From the NCBI RefSeq assembly GCF_017549005.1, contig NZ_JAFYYT010000040.1, positions 1-64,000 on the forward strand: a DNA stretch of 64,000 nt, in the 5' to 3' direction. This stretch comes from Ruminococcus sp. (GTDB taxonomy: Bacteria; Bacillota; Clostridia; Oscillospirales; Ruminococcaceae). Under the pieces are notes generated by a model. The model worked only from the letters and a program-made list of their open reading frames with translations. It was not told the origin of the DNA and made no database searches. The position numbers and the translations under genes were made by a program. Position 1 is the stretch's first letter. Each line of letters starts with the position of its first letter. Positions 48,573 to 57,781 of this stretch are shown piece after piece.

Positions 48573-49265
48573 TTACTCCATATCGTTTATCTGCATATAT
48601 ATGCGCTGCATCTGCATATCTGTTTCCGCTATCCTCTCAGCACATTGGCGGAGCTCCTCTGATATCTCGCTTGGTATTTCGGAGGCTGTCTTGTATTTCA
48701 GCTGGTGCTCAAGGCTTGCCCAGAAGTCCATGGCTATGGTGCGTATCTGTATCTCGACGGGAGCGTACTCCTTGTGAGTCGACAGATAAACGGGTACATT
48801 CAGTATGATATGATAGCTCCTGTATCCACTTGGTTTAGGCTTTTTTATATAATCCTTGCGCTTGATGACTGTAAAATCGTCGCGTCTGCCCAGCATTTCC
48901 ACGATAGCGTAAATATCCGTTATGTAGTAACAGGTCACTCTTATGCCTGCGAGATCGAGAAGATTTTTCCTTGCGGCGTCCGTGGTTATAGGAAGTCCTT
49001 TCTTCTGTAGCTTTCCTATTATGGATTGGGGGGATTTCAGCCTGCTTTCTATGTTATGTATGGGATTTCGCTGAAATTTCACTCCGAATTCGTTGTCCAG
49101 TATATTAAGGTAGGTCTTTACGACCTCGATCGCAGAGTCGTAAAGGTGCTGAAGCTGCAGAAAATCATAAAAGACATGGGAAAACATCTCTTTCATGGAT
49201 TCACTGTTGTCTGTTAACGCAGGAAGATTATCAAATGCTTCAATGTAAAAATCTTTTTCACTCAT
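48573..49265 (-). CDS. Small alarmone synthetase (RelA/SpoT domain)
   Basis: A 230-residue GTP pyrophosphokinase of the RelP/RelQ type, making (p)ppGpp without a hydrolase domain. Synthetase motifs: HNIESRLKSPQSIIGKLQKKGLP, DLAGIRVTCYYITDIYAIVEMLG (catalytic Asp), KRKDYIKKPKPSGYRSYHIIL, and VEIQIRTIAMDFWASLEHQLKYK. The C-terminal helix (about 200-230) would give the tetramer. It is likely to be controlled at transcription by stress. The ATG at 49265 is preferred over TTG at 49274. It lies 31 bases after the ABC exporter gene and may be co-transcribed. Confidence 0.93.
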   Translation of the reverse strand: MSEKDFYIEAFDNLPALTDNSESMKEMFSHVFYDFLQLQHLYDSAIEVVKTYLNILDNEFGVKFQRNPIHNIESRLKSPQSIIGKLQKKGLPITTDAARKNLLDLAGIRVTCYYITDIYAIVEMLGRRDDFTVIKRKDYIKKPKPSGYRSYHIILNVPVYLSTHKEYAPVEIQIRTIAMDFWASLEHQLKYKTASEIPSEISEELRQCAERIAETDMQMQRIYMQINDME

Positions 49266-49296
49266 CTGTCTCAAACCTTTCTTTGTTATTGTTTCT

Positions 49297-51153
49297 TTAG
49301 TCCTCGCCCTCCGTATAATCGAAGTTGCTTGCCGTATTCTCAGCCTTGCTGAACTGCGTCTTGTAAAGCTCGGAGTAAACGCCGCCGCGGTTCACAAGGT
49401 CAATGTGAGTTCCTCTTTCCGAGATGATACCGTCCTTTATGACCAGTATCTCATCGGCAGCAAGAATAGTGGAGAGCCTGTGTGCTATAAGTATACTTGT
49501 TCGTGAGGATATGAGCGGCTCTATGGCGTCCTGTATCTTCTGCTCGGATATGGAGTCGAGAGCTGAAGTAGCTTCATCGAAAATCATGAGTGCAGGGTCT
49601 TTCAGAAGCACTCTTGCAATAGAGATACGCTGCTTTTCGCCGCCGGAGAGCTTGAGTCCCCTGTTTCCTACAACAGTATCGAGACCTTTTTCCTGTTTTT
49701 CTATAAATTCATAGATATTTGCCTGTTTGCAGGCTTCGACAAGCTCTTCTTCCGTAGCGTTAGGCTTGGCATAAAGGAGGTTTTCACGTATAGTGCCGTT
49801 GAAAAGGTAGGTCTCCTGACTTACAATGCCGATATGCTCCCTAAGGTAAGAGAGGTCGAGCTTTCGTACATCTGTGCCGTCAAATAGCACTGAACCGGCA
49901 GTAACGTCGTAAAGCCGGGGTATAAGGTTTACGAGAGTGCTCTTGCCGGAACCTGAAGGTCCTACGACGGCTATGCATTTTCCGCTGTCGAGCTTGAATG
50001 TGATATCATCAAGTATCTGACGCTCCTTATCGTAGTAAAAGCCTACATTCCTGAACTCTACTTCTCCCTTCGGTTCGCCTTCCGGAATTATCGCGTCGGG
50101 AGCGTTCTCGATCTCCGCAGGCATATCGAAATACTCGAAAATACGTGTGAACATTGCCATTGAACGTATCCAGTCCACCTGTATGTTGAGAAGCTGATTC
50201 ACAGGACCGTACATCTTGCCGAGAAGAGCTACAAGAACTGTTATATCGCCGACAGTAAGGTCAGAGTCGAATCTCATCATGAGTATGCCGCCTGCGAGGT
50301 AAATAAGCATAGGGCCGATACTTGAGAACGTTGTGAGTGCAACTCTGAACCACCGGCCTGCCATACCCTCACGTATATTCAGCTTTATCATTTTATGATT
50401 GACTTTCTCGTATTTTTCGTACTCTGTCTTTTCCATACCGAAAAGCTTAACAAGAAGCTGACCGCTGACAGACATTGTCTCGTTGAGAATGCCGTTTATT
50501 TCATCGCTGCAAGCCTGGGACTCCTTTGTGATAGACCATCTTGTCTTTCCTGCGCTTCTTGTAGGGATAGCAAACAGGGGAACAACAAGTATGCCGACTA
50601 TGGCAAGCACCCAGTTCTGTCTGAACATGACTATCATTGCTACGATGAGCGTTATCGAGTTTGAAAGTATGCTTGTGAGTGTATTGGTGATTATCTGCTG
50701 GACTCCCGAAATATCACTGGTCATACGTGTAATGATATCGCCCTGGTTGTTTGTGGTGAAGAAGCGCTGTGACATCTTCTGGAGATGCGCATACATCTTA
50801 TTGCGCATATCATAGGTTATATGCTGTGCTATCCATGTATTCATGTAGCTTTCGAGCACGCCTATCAGATTTGCCGCAAGAGTTACCGCCAGGGACATTA
50901 CTATGAAGAAGATCAGCTTATTAAGGCTCCTTCCGATAAGTCCCTCGTCGATGATCTTACCAGTAAGCACTGAGGGAAGAAGATTGAGAACTGATGATAT
51001 GATTATGGCAAGAAGAACCAGCATCATCTGCTTCCAGTACGGCTTCAGGTAAGAAAAAATCCTTTTAAGAAGCTTTTTGGTGACTTTCGGGCGATTTTTC
51101 TTCTCTTCCTCGGTGAGATAGCCCATTCCTCTCGGTCCGCCTACAGGTGGCAT
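49297..51153 (-). CDS. ABC exporter, fused membrane and ATPase domains
   Basis: A 618-residue half-transporter of the MsbA/LmrA/YheH type. Six helices (about 30-330) begin LLKRIFSYLKPYWKQMMLVLLAI. The ATPase has Walker A GPSGSGKSTLVN (about 400), Q-loop VSQETYLF, signature LSGGEKQRISIARVL, Walker B LMIFDEATSALD and the H-loop AHRLSTI. It works as a dimer, here with itself or an unlinked partner. Multidrug or lipid export is typical; the substrate is not known. A hydrophilic start with MPPVGGPRGMGY is characteristic of this subgroup. Confidence 0.93.
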   Translation of the reverse strand: MPPVGGPRGMGYLTEEEKKNRPKVTKKLLKRIFSYLKPYWKQMMLVLLAIIISSVLNLLPSVLTGKIIDEGLIGRSLNKLIFFIVMSLAVTLAANLIGVLESYMNTWIAQHITYDMRNKMYAHLQKMSQRFFTTNNQGDIITRMTSDISGVQQIITNTLTSILSNSITLIVAMIVMFRQNWVLAIVGILVVPLFAIPTRSAGKTRWSITKESQACSDEINGILNETMSVSGQLLVKLFGMEKTEYEKYEKVNHKMIKLNIREGMAGRWFRVALTTFSSIGPMLIYLAGGILMMRFDSDLTVGDITVLVALLGKMYGPVNQLLNIQVDWIRSMAMFTRIFEYFDMPAEIENAPDAIIPEGEPKGEVEFRNVGFYYDKERQILDDITFKLDSGKCIAVVGPSGSGKSTLVNLIPRLYDVTAGSVLFDGTDVRKLDLSYLREHIGIVSQETYLFNGTIRENLLYAKPNATEEELVEACKQANIYEFIEKQEKGLDTVVGNRGLKLSGGEKQRISIARVLLKDPALMIFDEATSALDSISEQKIQDAIEPLISSRTSILIAHRLSTILAADEILVIKDGIISERGTHIDLVNRGGVYSELYKTQFSKAENTASNFDYTEGED

Positions 51154-51180
51154 AAAATATCAACTCCTACTGTGATAGTA

Positions 51181-52041
51181 TTACTTTTCAACAAGATCTA
51201 TAGCTTTGTTTACTGCAGCTATGTAATCATCGTGTAATGCAAGCTCGTACGCTGATTTCAGCTGTGCGCTGAGCTTGTCGGGAAGCTTTCCGTCAGAATA
51301 TGCTATTATTGTCCTGGAATTAATGTCAAGCATGAGCATAATTCCCTTTCCGTCATTATATCTGCGCTTATAGTACGTTTTCAGTATCTCATCATTCGGT
51401 AATGAGGAACCATTCCTGGTCGAAAGCACTGTAACGTCCTTTTTAAGTGAAGAGAGCCGCTTTTCAATAGTTTTTATATCCTCATATGCGAAAACCTGCG
51501 AGTTGTCGATCATATGCCCGGGGCAAAGCTCACCAAGCTGTAAAAGTCTCATCACAGCGTTACGGTAACTGTTCCCCATTATTTCCTTTGTTGCCCAGAA
51601 CATTGCATTATCAGCGGATTTCTGACTGATATTTGTTAGACATGAGCCTGTTCTGTAAACTATGTCCTCATTTGTTGCGTTATTTATAAGGATAACAAGT
51701 CCGCTGCCCTTTCCCTCATAAATCTCGTTAAAGCTGTCAACAGCGTAATCCCACGGAGACTTTCCTTCAAGGTCGTTTGTGGTGACAACTGCCGCGTTTA
51801 TGAGCTTATTCTCATAAAGCCAGCCTGCGTAGTCGTTGCAGGCCTGTATATCCTCTGCGCTGAGTAACGAAGCCTTGTCGAAAATGTAAGTTCCTTCCGA
51901 GTGCTCCACGTTTCTTTCAGTAAACGGCTGACTTGTAGCTTCCGGGCTTTTTTCTTCTTTCGGAACAGCCTTTTCCGATGAACAGCCGAACAGCATTACG
52001 CAGGCAGCAGCTGTAACGCCTGCCAAAAAAATTTTTTTCAA
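51181..52041 (-). CDS. TPM-domain lipoprotein with a second TPM-like half
   Basis: A 286-residue lipoprotein: MKKIFLAGVTAAACVMLFGC with Cys at 20 as the lipidation site. A TPM (YgcG/Repair_PSII) domain follows (about 45-165; YIFDKASLLSAEDIQACNDYAG, INAAVVTTNDLEGKSPWDYAVD, GKGSGLVILINNATNEDIVYRTG). A second similar half (about 185-286) has DGKGIMLMLDINSRTIIAYSDG. TPM domains have been linked to phosphatase activity and membrane-protein upkeep. There is no membrane tail, unlike most relatives. The start is TTG at 52041 after AGAGGATG; no ATG fits. It lies upstream of, and reads toward, the ABC exporter. Confidence 0.8.
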   Translation of the reverse strand: MKKIFLAGVTAAACVMLFGCSSEKAVPKEEKSPEATSQPFTERNVEHSEGTYIFDKASLLSAEDIQACNDYAGWLYENKLINAAVVTTNDLEGKSPWDYAVDSFNEIYEGKGSGLVILINNATNEDIVYRTGSCLTNISQKSADNAMFWATKEIMGNSYRNAVMRLLQLGELCPGHMIDNSQVFAYEDIKTIEKRLSSLKKDVTVLSTRNGSSLPNDEILKTYYKRRYNDGKGIMLMLDINSRTIIAYSDGKLPDKLSAQLKSAYELALHDDYIAAVNKAIDLVEK

Positions 52042-52153
52042 AAAATCATCCTCTGCTCTTGTATTTATACTTATATTTTAGTATAATTTAATAGAAAAAT
52101 CAAGTGCAAAACTTCATTTTGTTTGTATAATGTTTTACCAAAGGAGCTCTTCT

Positions 52154-52963
52154 ATGGATTATAAAATAAAAGGAAATGATATTATCGTTTCCGAAAGCGA
52201 CCTTGACCTCGATGAGACTCTCGACTGCGGACAGGCATTCAGGTGGAAAAAGATACCGTCGGACTACTGCTGCACATATACGGGAGCTTTTGTAAACGAC
52301 AAGCTTACTGTCTCGCAGACCGATAAGGGAATGTTTATATTTCACGATACCGACGAAAAGACTTTTCTTGAAAAATGGACGGGTTATTTCGATTTTGAGA
52401 CGGATTATTCAGAACTGAAACGATGCTTTTCGGAGGACGAAACGCTTTCAAAAGCCTGTAATTATGCAGGAGGTATAAGACTTCTCAGACAGGACAGCTG
52501 GGAATGCCTTATTTCCTTCATTATTTCCCAGAACAATAATATCCCCAGGATAAAAGGCATAATAGACCGTCTTTGCGGACATTACGACGGTGAATTTCCG
52601 ACGATCGAGGAACTTTCAAGAGAAAACGCGGATTCCCTTGCTTATCTCAGGAGCGGCTTCAGAGCAAAATATCTTGAGGACGCCGCAGTAAAAACAGCTT
52701 CCGGTGAGATAGAGCTTGAAAATATTGCAAAAATGCCCATTGATGACGCAAGAAAGGCCCTGAAAAGTATAAAGGGCGTAGGTCCAAAGGTAGCGGAATG
52801 CGTACTGCTCTTCGGAATGTACAGAACCGAAGCGTTTCCCATTGATGTATGGATAAAAAGAGTTCTTGCACAGTATTATCCCGACGGTTTTCCTGCATTT
52901 GCTCAGAAGAACGCAGGAATAGCCCAGCAGTATCTTTTCCACTACATAAGGAGCATTTCGTAA
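52154..52963 (+). CDS. ogg: 8-oxoguanine DNA glycosylase (Ogg1 type)
   Basis: A 269-residue repair enzyme that removes 8-oxoguanine and nicks DNA. The N-terminal domain has DLDLDETLDCGQAFRWKKI, as in eukaryote-like Ogg1. The HhH-GPD domain has LISFIISQNNNIPRIKGIIDRLC and LKSIKGVGPKVAECVLLFGMYRTEAFPIDVWIKRVL, with catalytic Lys (GPKVAECV) and Asp (PIDVW) both present. ATG at 52154 after AAAGGAG. The AraC gene starts 13 bases downstream. Confidence 0.94.
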   Translation: MDYKIKGNDIIVSESDLDLDETLDCGQAFRWKKIPSDYCCTYTGAFVNDKLTVSQTDKGMFIFHDTDEKTFLEKWTGYFDFETDYSELKRCFSEDETLSKACNYAGGIRLLRQDSWECLISFIISQNNNIPRIKGIIDRLCGHYDGEFPTIEELSRENADSLAYLRSGFRAKYLEDAAVKTASGEIELENIAKMPIDDARKALKSIKGVGPKVAECVLLFGMYRTEAFPIDVWIKRVLAQYYPDGFPAFAQKNAGIAQQYLFHYIRSIS

Positions 52964-52976
52964 AAAGGAGTAACAA

Positions 52977-53840
52977 ATGGAACAGAAAATACCTGACGAT
53001 ATCGCAGGCAAAGCCTCGCGGCAGATAATATGCACGCCCAGTCCTTCTGCGAAAAATACCTTTTTCTATGTACAGGAGGCAGGATATTCCATCAAGGACG
53101 AAGCTTCGGTCTATCACAAAAATAACCTCGATTCTTTCCTTATCGCCGCAGTTGTAAGCGGTTTCGGTGAGCTCATGGTCGGCGACGATACATTTCCGTT
53201 GATAAACGGCGACTGCTTCTTTGTGGACTGCTGCCAGCCATATTACTACAAAAGCTCCGAAGCCGAGCCATGGGAGCTTTTGTGGATACATTTCAACGGC
53301 GGTACCTCGCAGCAGTATTATGAATTCTTCACTTCACAGTCAAAAGCAGTATTCCGACCGCAGTTTTTCGATAAAGTTGTCTCTGTTATCACTAAAATAA
53401 TGGATATCAACGACGAAAAGCTTCCCGACGCAGAGATCATCAGCTCGAAGCTCATAGTCGATCTTCTTACCATTGCACTGACTGTCAACCAGAACGACCA
53501 GCAGTTCGACTCTGCTCTTAAGCAGAAACTTCTTGCGGTACATAATTACATCGACGAACATTTTGCCGAAGATATTTCTCTCGAACAGCTTTCTTCGCAG
53601 TTTTACATAAGCAAATACTATCTTACAAGAGAATACAAGCGAATATACGGCAAGACGATTTTTCAGCATATAATCACTGCAAGGATAAACTATGGAAAAA
53701 AACTGCTGCGTTTTTCGGACAAGACCGTTGAACAGATAGCGCACCTCTGTGGCTTCAACGATCAGAGCTATTTTGCAAGGCAGTTCAAGAAATCGGAAAA
53801 TCTCACCTGCTTTTCCTACAGAAAAAAGTGGAGAGAATGA
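52977..53840 (+). CDS. AraC-family transcription regulator
   Basis: A 287-residue regulator. A cupin-like sensing domain (about 20-150; GFGELMVGDDTFPLINGDCFFVDCCQPYYYKS and WELLWIHFNGGTS) precedes two HTH motifs (about 185-285; EDISLEQLSSQFYISKYYLTREYKRIYG and TVEQIAHLCGFNDQSYFARQFKKSE). Such regulators usually answer a sugar or similar ligand. Its target genes are not evident. It is probably read with ogg, an odd partner. AAAGGAG site before ATG. Confidence 0.92.
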   Translation: MEQKIPDDIAGKASRQIICTPSPSAKNTFFYVQEAGYSIKDEASVYHKNNLDSFLIAAVVSGFGELMVGDDTFPLINGDCFFVDCCQPYYYKSSEAEPWELLWIHFNGGTSQQYYEFFTSQSKAVFRPQFFDKVVSVITKIMDINDEKLPDAEIISSKLIVDLLTIALTVNQNDQQFDSALKQKLLAVHNYIDEHFAEDISLEQLSSQFYISKYYLTREYKRIYGKTIFQHIITARINYGKKLLRFSDKTVEQIAHLCGFNDQSYFARQFKKSENLTCFSYRKKWRE

Positions 53841-53850
53841 CGCATAAACC

Positions 53851-53878
53851 AAAAAAGAGAGCTTTCGCTCTCTTTTTT
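53851..53878. terminator. Bidirectional terminator between AraC gene and rnpB
   Basis: GAGAGC / GCTCTC stem with a TTTC loop, flanked by A6 and T6; it ends the AraC gene and also rnpB on the other strand. Confidence 0.88.
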
Positions 53879-53881
53879 GTT

Positions 53882-54226
53882 GTGACCAGACCGATAAGCC
53901 GTGTTCTGTCGAGTGCGGTAATTTATCTAGTCTTACCGTCGCCAGTAAGCTCAAGCCGCCATTACTTGTTATCCGCCGAGCAGACGTTGAGATAACAAGC
54001 ACCAATAGGCGTTACATCGGATAGGGTTTACATAGCAGCGCTGTCTCCAGCGCTCTGGTGAGCTCTTACCTCGCCTTTCCACCATCACCGCCATAAAAGC
54101 GGCAGTATATCTCTGTTGCACTTGCCCTAAGGTCGCCCTCGGCTGCCGTTAGCAGCTACCCTGCTCTGTGATGCACGGACTTTCCTCGTAAACTATAACG
54201 TTTCCGCTACCGCATAGTCTGCTCAC
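53882..54226 (-). ncRNA. rnpB: RNase P RNA (type A)
   Basis: The catalytic RNA that trims tRNA 5' ends, about 345 bases on the minus strand. Ends GTGAGCAGAC and GTCTGGTCAC pair as P1. Conserved core pieces: GAGGAAAGTCCGTGC, GGGCAAGTGCAACAGAGA, GGAAAGGCGAGGTAAGAG and ACAGAACACGGCTTA. Its consensus promoter lies just upstream. Confidence 0.95.
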
Positions 54227-54232
54227 CTGATA

Positions 54233-54261
54233 ATAATACCATTTCCTGCACAAAATGTCAA
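54233..54261 (-). promoter_or_regulatory. Promoter of rnpB
   Basis: TTGACA (54256-54261) and TATTAT (54233-54238) on the minus strand, 17-base spacer. The -35 overlaps the stop of the PH-domain gene at 54258. Confidence 0.85.
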
Positions 54262-55721
54262 GCCTTCACTTTGTCTGCAACCTTATATCCGAGAATATGA
54301 GCTATTTTCCTTGCTTCCTTAACGCTCATTGCCTTTATCTTGAATCTCTTGTGCTCCTCTCCTCCGAACCATATGCTGAGGGCACATCTGCCGCTCAGAG
54401 CCTGCAGAAGATTCTGTTCGACCTCGAGCTTTACTATTTTATCCCTTGATGATACAACTGTGTGAAATTTCGTCCATTTAGAGCACCTTACCATTATTTT
54501 ATCGTCGTAAATGGCGATTCCGCTTGTCATAAGAGCAACAAGCTTCACAATAACGAACCATACGGCAGGTATCTCAAGCATAACAGCCACAAAGAGCGAA
54601 AGTTCGGCGAAACGCGGAAAAAGCCTTGCCGCCCAGTCATGCGACGGAATTATAAGAGCGGCTACAATGAGCGGAATAAGCAGATATGAGCCTATTCCTG
54701 CCGCCTGAGCACTGTAATTGTTTTCTATGCCGCTGTACACGCCTATTACCTGCAAATTCTTGCCGAGACTCTTCTCGTTTTTTACGGGGAGCAGAACAGG
54801 CAGTCTGTTTTTTGAGGCACCGTAGCCTGCACAGCTGATATTTACCGCTACGGCTCCTATGACCTTCATAATGAGGTTTTGCCTCATGTCCGTGTAATTT
54901 ATATGGGAGTTCTTGATTCTGTATTCCTTGCGCTCGATTATTCCGTAGGCTATTTTCATGGAGTTTTTATCGCATTCGATCGAAAACATACCGTATCGAA
55001 AAAGATTGACTATAAACGAAACAAACCACGAACCCACAAAGAAAACTCCGATAAAAATAGCGGCTGTTGGTATCCTCAGGAGGAGTTTGTCTGTGATTTT
55101 TGCGGTCTCCTCGGTTATGAGATTAAGAGAGCGCATTATGATATTATAGGCGATATCTCCGCCCTTGAAAAAGAATGTAGCAAGATAGACCGTTCCCGAA
55201 AAACCGCTGGAAAAGAATACGGAAAACAGCAGTACAGACAGTGAGTTCGGCTGCGGAATACCTTCTATCTTATTCTTTTCGTCTATATCGGGCATACGCT
55301 GCATAATTGCTTCGCGCGCCTTTTTGCCTACAATCAGTTTCATATCCACTGTTTTGAAAATACCTGCACGGGTATCACAGCGAAAACGTACTGCATTAAA
55401 AGGAAGCATAAAAAACGGACACTCTATTGTCGCCGAGCTGATATTTCTGAACGGGATATAGGTATTTACACGGACAAAAACGCCGTCGCGGTGTACAAGC
55501 TCCTCCGATGTAAAGTCTATACGTGAAAAATACCACCTTATAAAGCCGAAAAGAAGAATAGCTCCAAGAACGGCGATATCGAACCATGCACCCTTTATCC
55601 AGCTGTAGAGCCAGTCCTTGTCAAAATGATACGTATAGACTCCTCGGATAAGCGGAAAAATCAGCAGCCATATGTTCTTTGCGGAATATTTCAGAATTTT
55701 AAGAGGATGTTCATGGTACAT
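54258..55721 (-). CDS. Membrane protein with bacterial PH domains (YdbT-like)
   Basis: A 487-residue protein with pairs of membrane helices (about 15-60, 170-235, 340-400) separating repeated bPH2 domains of about 80 residues. These contain HRDGVFVRVNTYIPFRNISSATIE, IERKEYRIKNSHINYTDMRQNLIMKVIGAVAV and KWTKFHTVVSSRDKIVKLEVEQNLLQALSGRC. YdbT-type proteins with a YdbS partner affect export or resistance to bacteriocins in Bacillus. It overlaps the smaller PH gene by 11 bases, the usual YdbS-YdbT pairing. Its end reaches into the rnpB promoter. Confidence 0.87.
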   Translation of the reverse strand: MYHEHPLKILKYSAKNIWLLIFPLIRGVYTYHFDKDWLYSWIKGAWFDIAVLGAILLFGFIRWYFSRIDFTSEELVHRDGVFVRVNTYIPFRNISSATIECPFFMLPFNAVRFRCDTRAGIFKTVDMKLIVGKKAREAIMQRMPDIDEKNKIEGIPQPNSLSVLLFSVFFSSGFSGTVYLATFFFKGGDIAYNIIMRSLNLITEETAKITDKLLLRIPTAAIFIGVFFVGSWFVSFIVNLFRYGMFSIECDKNSMKIAYGIIERKEYRIKNSHINYTDMRQNLIMKVIGAVAVNISCAGYGASKNRLPVLLPVKNEKSLGKNLQVIGVYSGIENNYSAQAAGIGSYLLIPLIVAALIIPSHDWAARLFPRFAELSLFVAVMLEIPAVWFVIVKLVALMTSGIAIYDDKIMVRCSKWTKFHTVVSSRDKIVKLEVEQNLLQALSGRCALSIWFGGEEHKRFKIKAMSVKEARKIAHILGYKVADKVKA

Positions 55722-56163
55722 TTTTATCCGCCTTTCCGCTGACGCTTCCCGACATGGCGATTATCTCCTTTGCGTCGGACTGTTTCAGGAACAGAAGTCT
55801 CAGCTGTCCGCCGTAAACGAAGAATATTATAAAATTCAAGCCCGTATAATGTGAAAAAGGACTGCTGATGACAGTGGTGTACTGTATCGAAGAATATCGC
55901 ACGGATTGATGAACTTTTATAAAAACGCCGCTGCTTTTGGTTATTTCTGTATCAGTGGCAGAATATTTTATCGAAGAAAAGAAAAGCGGAAGATGCACGA
56001 ACATCTCGGCTAAAGCTGCAAAAATCACGATTATCTCGGTAAAAAACACGATTCTGTCAAAAGGGACAAAATACCTGACAGCTGAAATGATAATGATGAC
56101 CGCAGCTGTAATGAGTATTCTCATCGTTGTCAGACAATGTTTGTCAGGTTCATATTCCTTCAT
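55711..56163 (-). CDS. Small bacterial PH-domain membrane protein (YdbS-like)
   Basis: A 150-residue protein with two helices (ILITAAVIIIISAVRYFVPF and EIIVIFAALAEMFVHLPLFF) followed by one bPH2 domain (KYSATDTEITKSSGVFIKVHQSVRYSSIQYTTVISS ... LFLKQSDAKEII). First of the YdbS-YdbT pair, with AGGCGTGA before ATG. The function is inferred only from the pair in Bacillus. Confidence 0.87.
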   Translation of the reverse strand: MKEYEPDKHCLTTMRILITAAVIIIISAVRYFVPFDRIVFFTEIIVIFAALAEMFVHLPLFFSSIKYSATDTEITKSSGVFIKVHQSVRYSSIQYTTVISSPFSHYTGLNFIIFFVYGGQLRLLFLKQSDAKEIIAMSGSVSGKADKNVP

Positions 56164-56281
56164 TTCACGCCTCCCCTTTTAAAATCTAATACATTATAAC
56201 ACATTTTTTTACTGATGTAAAACTAAAAATAAAGACAAATTGTAAACTTTAGCGCTAAAAATGGCAGAAATGCGGTGTACT

Positions 56282-57517
56282 ATGCTTGAAAAGGTCAATT
56301 CCTACATATGGGGCAAGGGTCTTATGATGCTGCTTCTGCTTACAGGAGCTGTTTATACTGTAAAAACAGGATTCGTCCAGTTCAGAATGTTCCCGTATAT
56401 ATTCAAAAGGCTCAGAGTCTCAAAGAATAAGCGTTCGCAGTTCAGGACTTTTTCAATGTCTCTCGGAACAGCAATGGGCACGGGTAATATTACCGGAGTG
56501 GCCTCTGCTATCGGAATCGGCGGTGCCGGAGCAGTTTTCTGGATGTGGATATCAGCTTTTACAGGTATGGCTTTGGTATATGCCGAAAACTGCCTGTCTG
56601 CAAAATACAGCCGGAAAAGCATATGCGGACCTATGGCGTATATACGCTTCGGCGTAGGGAGCCGCCTGCTTTCCGTAGTTTTTGCCGTATGCTGTCTGCT
56701 TGCCTCATTCGGCATGGGCGGAATGGTACAGATAAACGAAATGGCAAATAATATCGGGAGAATTGCGGATATTCCGGTGTTTTTTATGTTTACGGGAATG
56801 TTTTCCGTTATTTTCATTTCGATTAGCGGCGGCTCACGAAGAATAAGCAGCATAGCGCAGTTTCTGCTCCCTGTTGCGACGCTCTCTTATTCATTTCTGT
56901 GTGTCTCTGCGATAATCAGTTCTGAATGCGGCGTTCCTGATGTTTTTGCACGTATTTTTGCCGAGGCTTTGGGTATAAAACAGGTTTTCGGAGGAGTTTC
57001 GGGTTACAGCATATCCAAAGCTGTATCAGTCGGTATAAGACGTGGTATCTTCTCAAACGAGGCAGGGCTCGGAAGCTCACCTATACTGCACAGCTCCGCC
57101 GAAAACTACAGGTCGGCAGAGACTCAGGGAATGTGCAGTATGCTCGAGGTATTCATAGATACGTTTTTGTGCTGCACACTGACTGCTGTAACTCTTCTTT
57201 GCACAGGAGCACAGACGGTATACGGCGCTTTTGTGCCTGTTACGGGAAAATCGGCCGAGATTATCCTTGCGGCTCAGATGTCGGTATTTGCCTTTTGCAC
57301 TGTTATCGGCTGGTCATACTGCGGTATGAGAGCTTTCAGTTACATTTTCGGAAGATGCCCCATGATATTTTATTTTCTGTTTTCTGCTGCGGCAGCGTCA
57401 GGAGCTGTGTTCCGGACCGGCGAATTATGGATTTTATCGGATATTTTTAACGGTTTGATGGCTTTTGCCAACATTTTTGCGCTCCTGTACCTTGCAAAAG
57501 ATGTCAGAAAGGAATAA
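56282..57517 (+). CDS. Alanine/glycine:cation symporter (AGCS family)
   Basis: A 411-residue transporter with about ten helices, importing alanine or glycine with Na+ or H+. Marks: FVQFRMFPYIFKRL, SMSLGTAMGTGNITGVASAIGIGGAGAVFWMWISAFTGM (the family's GxGN motif), GPMAYIRFGVG and SVGIRRGIFSNEAGLGSSPILHSSA. It is somewhat shorter than most members (about 450). ATG at 56282 has GCGGTG 4 bases before it; ATG at 56261 is an alternative without a good site. Single gene. Confidence 0.92.
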   Translation: MLEKVNSYIWGKGLMMLLLLTGAVYTVKTGFVQFRMFPYIFKRLRVSKNKRSQFRTFSMSLGTAMGTGNITGVASAIGIGGAGAVFWMWISAFTGMALVYAENCLSAKYSRKSICGPMAYIRFGVGSRLLSVVFAVCCLLASFGMGGMVQINEMANNIGRIADIPVFFMFTGMFSVIFISISGGSRRISSIAQFLLPVATLSYSFLCVSAIISSECGVPDVFARIFAEALGIKQVFGGVSGYSISKAVSVGIRRGIFSNEAGLGSSPILHSSAENYRSAETQGMCSMLEVFIDTFLCCTLTAVTLLCTGAQTVYGAFVPVTGKSAEIILAAQMSVFAFCTVIGWSYCGMRAFSYIFGRCPMIFYFLFSAAAASGAVFRTGELWILSDIFNGLMAFANIFALLYLAKDVRKE

Positions 57518-57558
57518 CAACGGTCATATCAGTCAATAAATACTGTGACCGTTGTTTT
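57517..57558 (+). terminator. Terminator after the AGCS gene
   Basis: ACAACGGTCA (57517-57526) pairs with TGACCGTTGT (57546-57555), followed by TTTAA. The next 190 bases to the promoter at 57747 are AT-rich and show nothing I can name. Confidence 0.7.
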
Positions 57559-57746
57559 AAGGGACTGGCTGAATGAATATATGCAAATTGGTCAGCCAAT
57601 CGTAAAAAGTACAAAATAATAATATTTTTATCTTAAAGCCCTGTATACCGACAAATTCAACGCATATAAAGCCATCTACAAATAAGCATTAGCTGTGAGC
57701 AAAAATTATTTATAATGACTAATGTTAAAATCCTTCCGATTTTCTA

Positions 57747-57775
57747 TTGACATCCATATTTTATTTTTGTATAAT
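57747..57775 (+). promoter_or_regulatory. Promoter of the RNase J leader
   Basis: TTGACA (57747-57752) and TATAAT (57770-57775), exact consensus with a 17-base spacer, about 350 bases before the rnj start codon. Confidence 0.85.
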
Positions 57776-57781
57776 TATATT

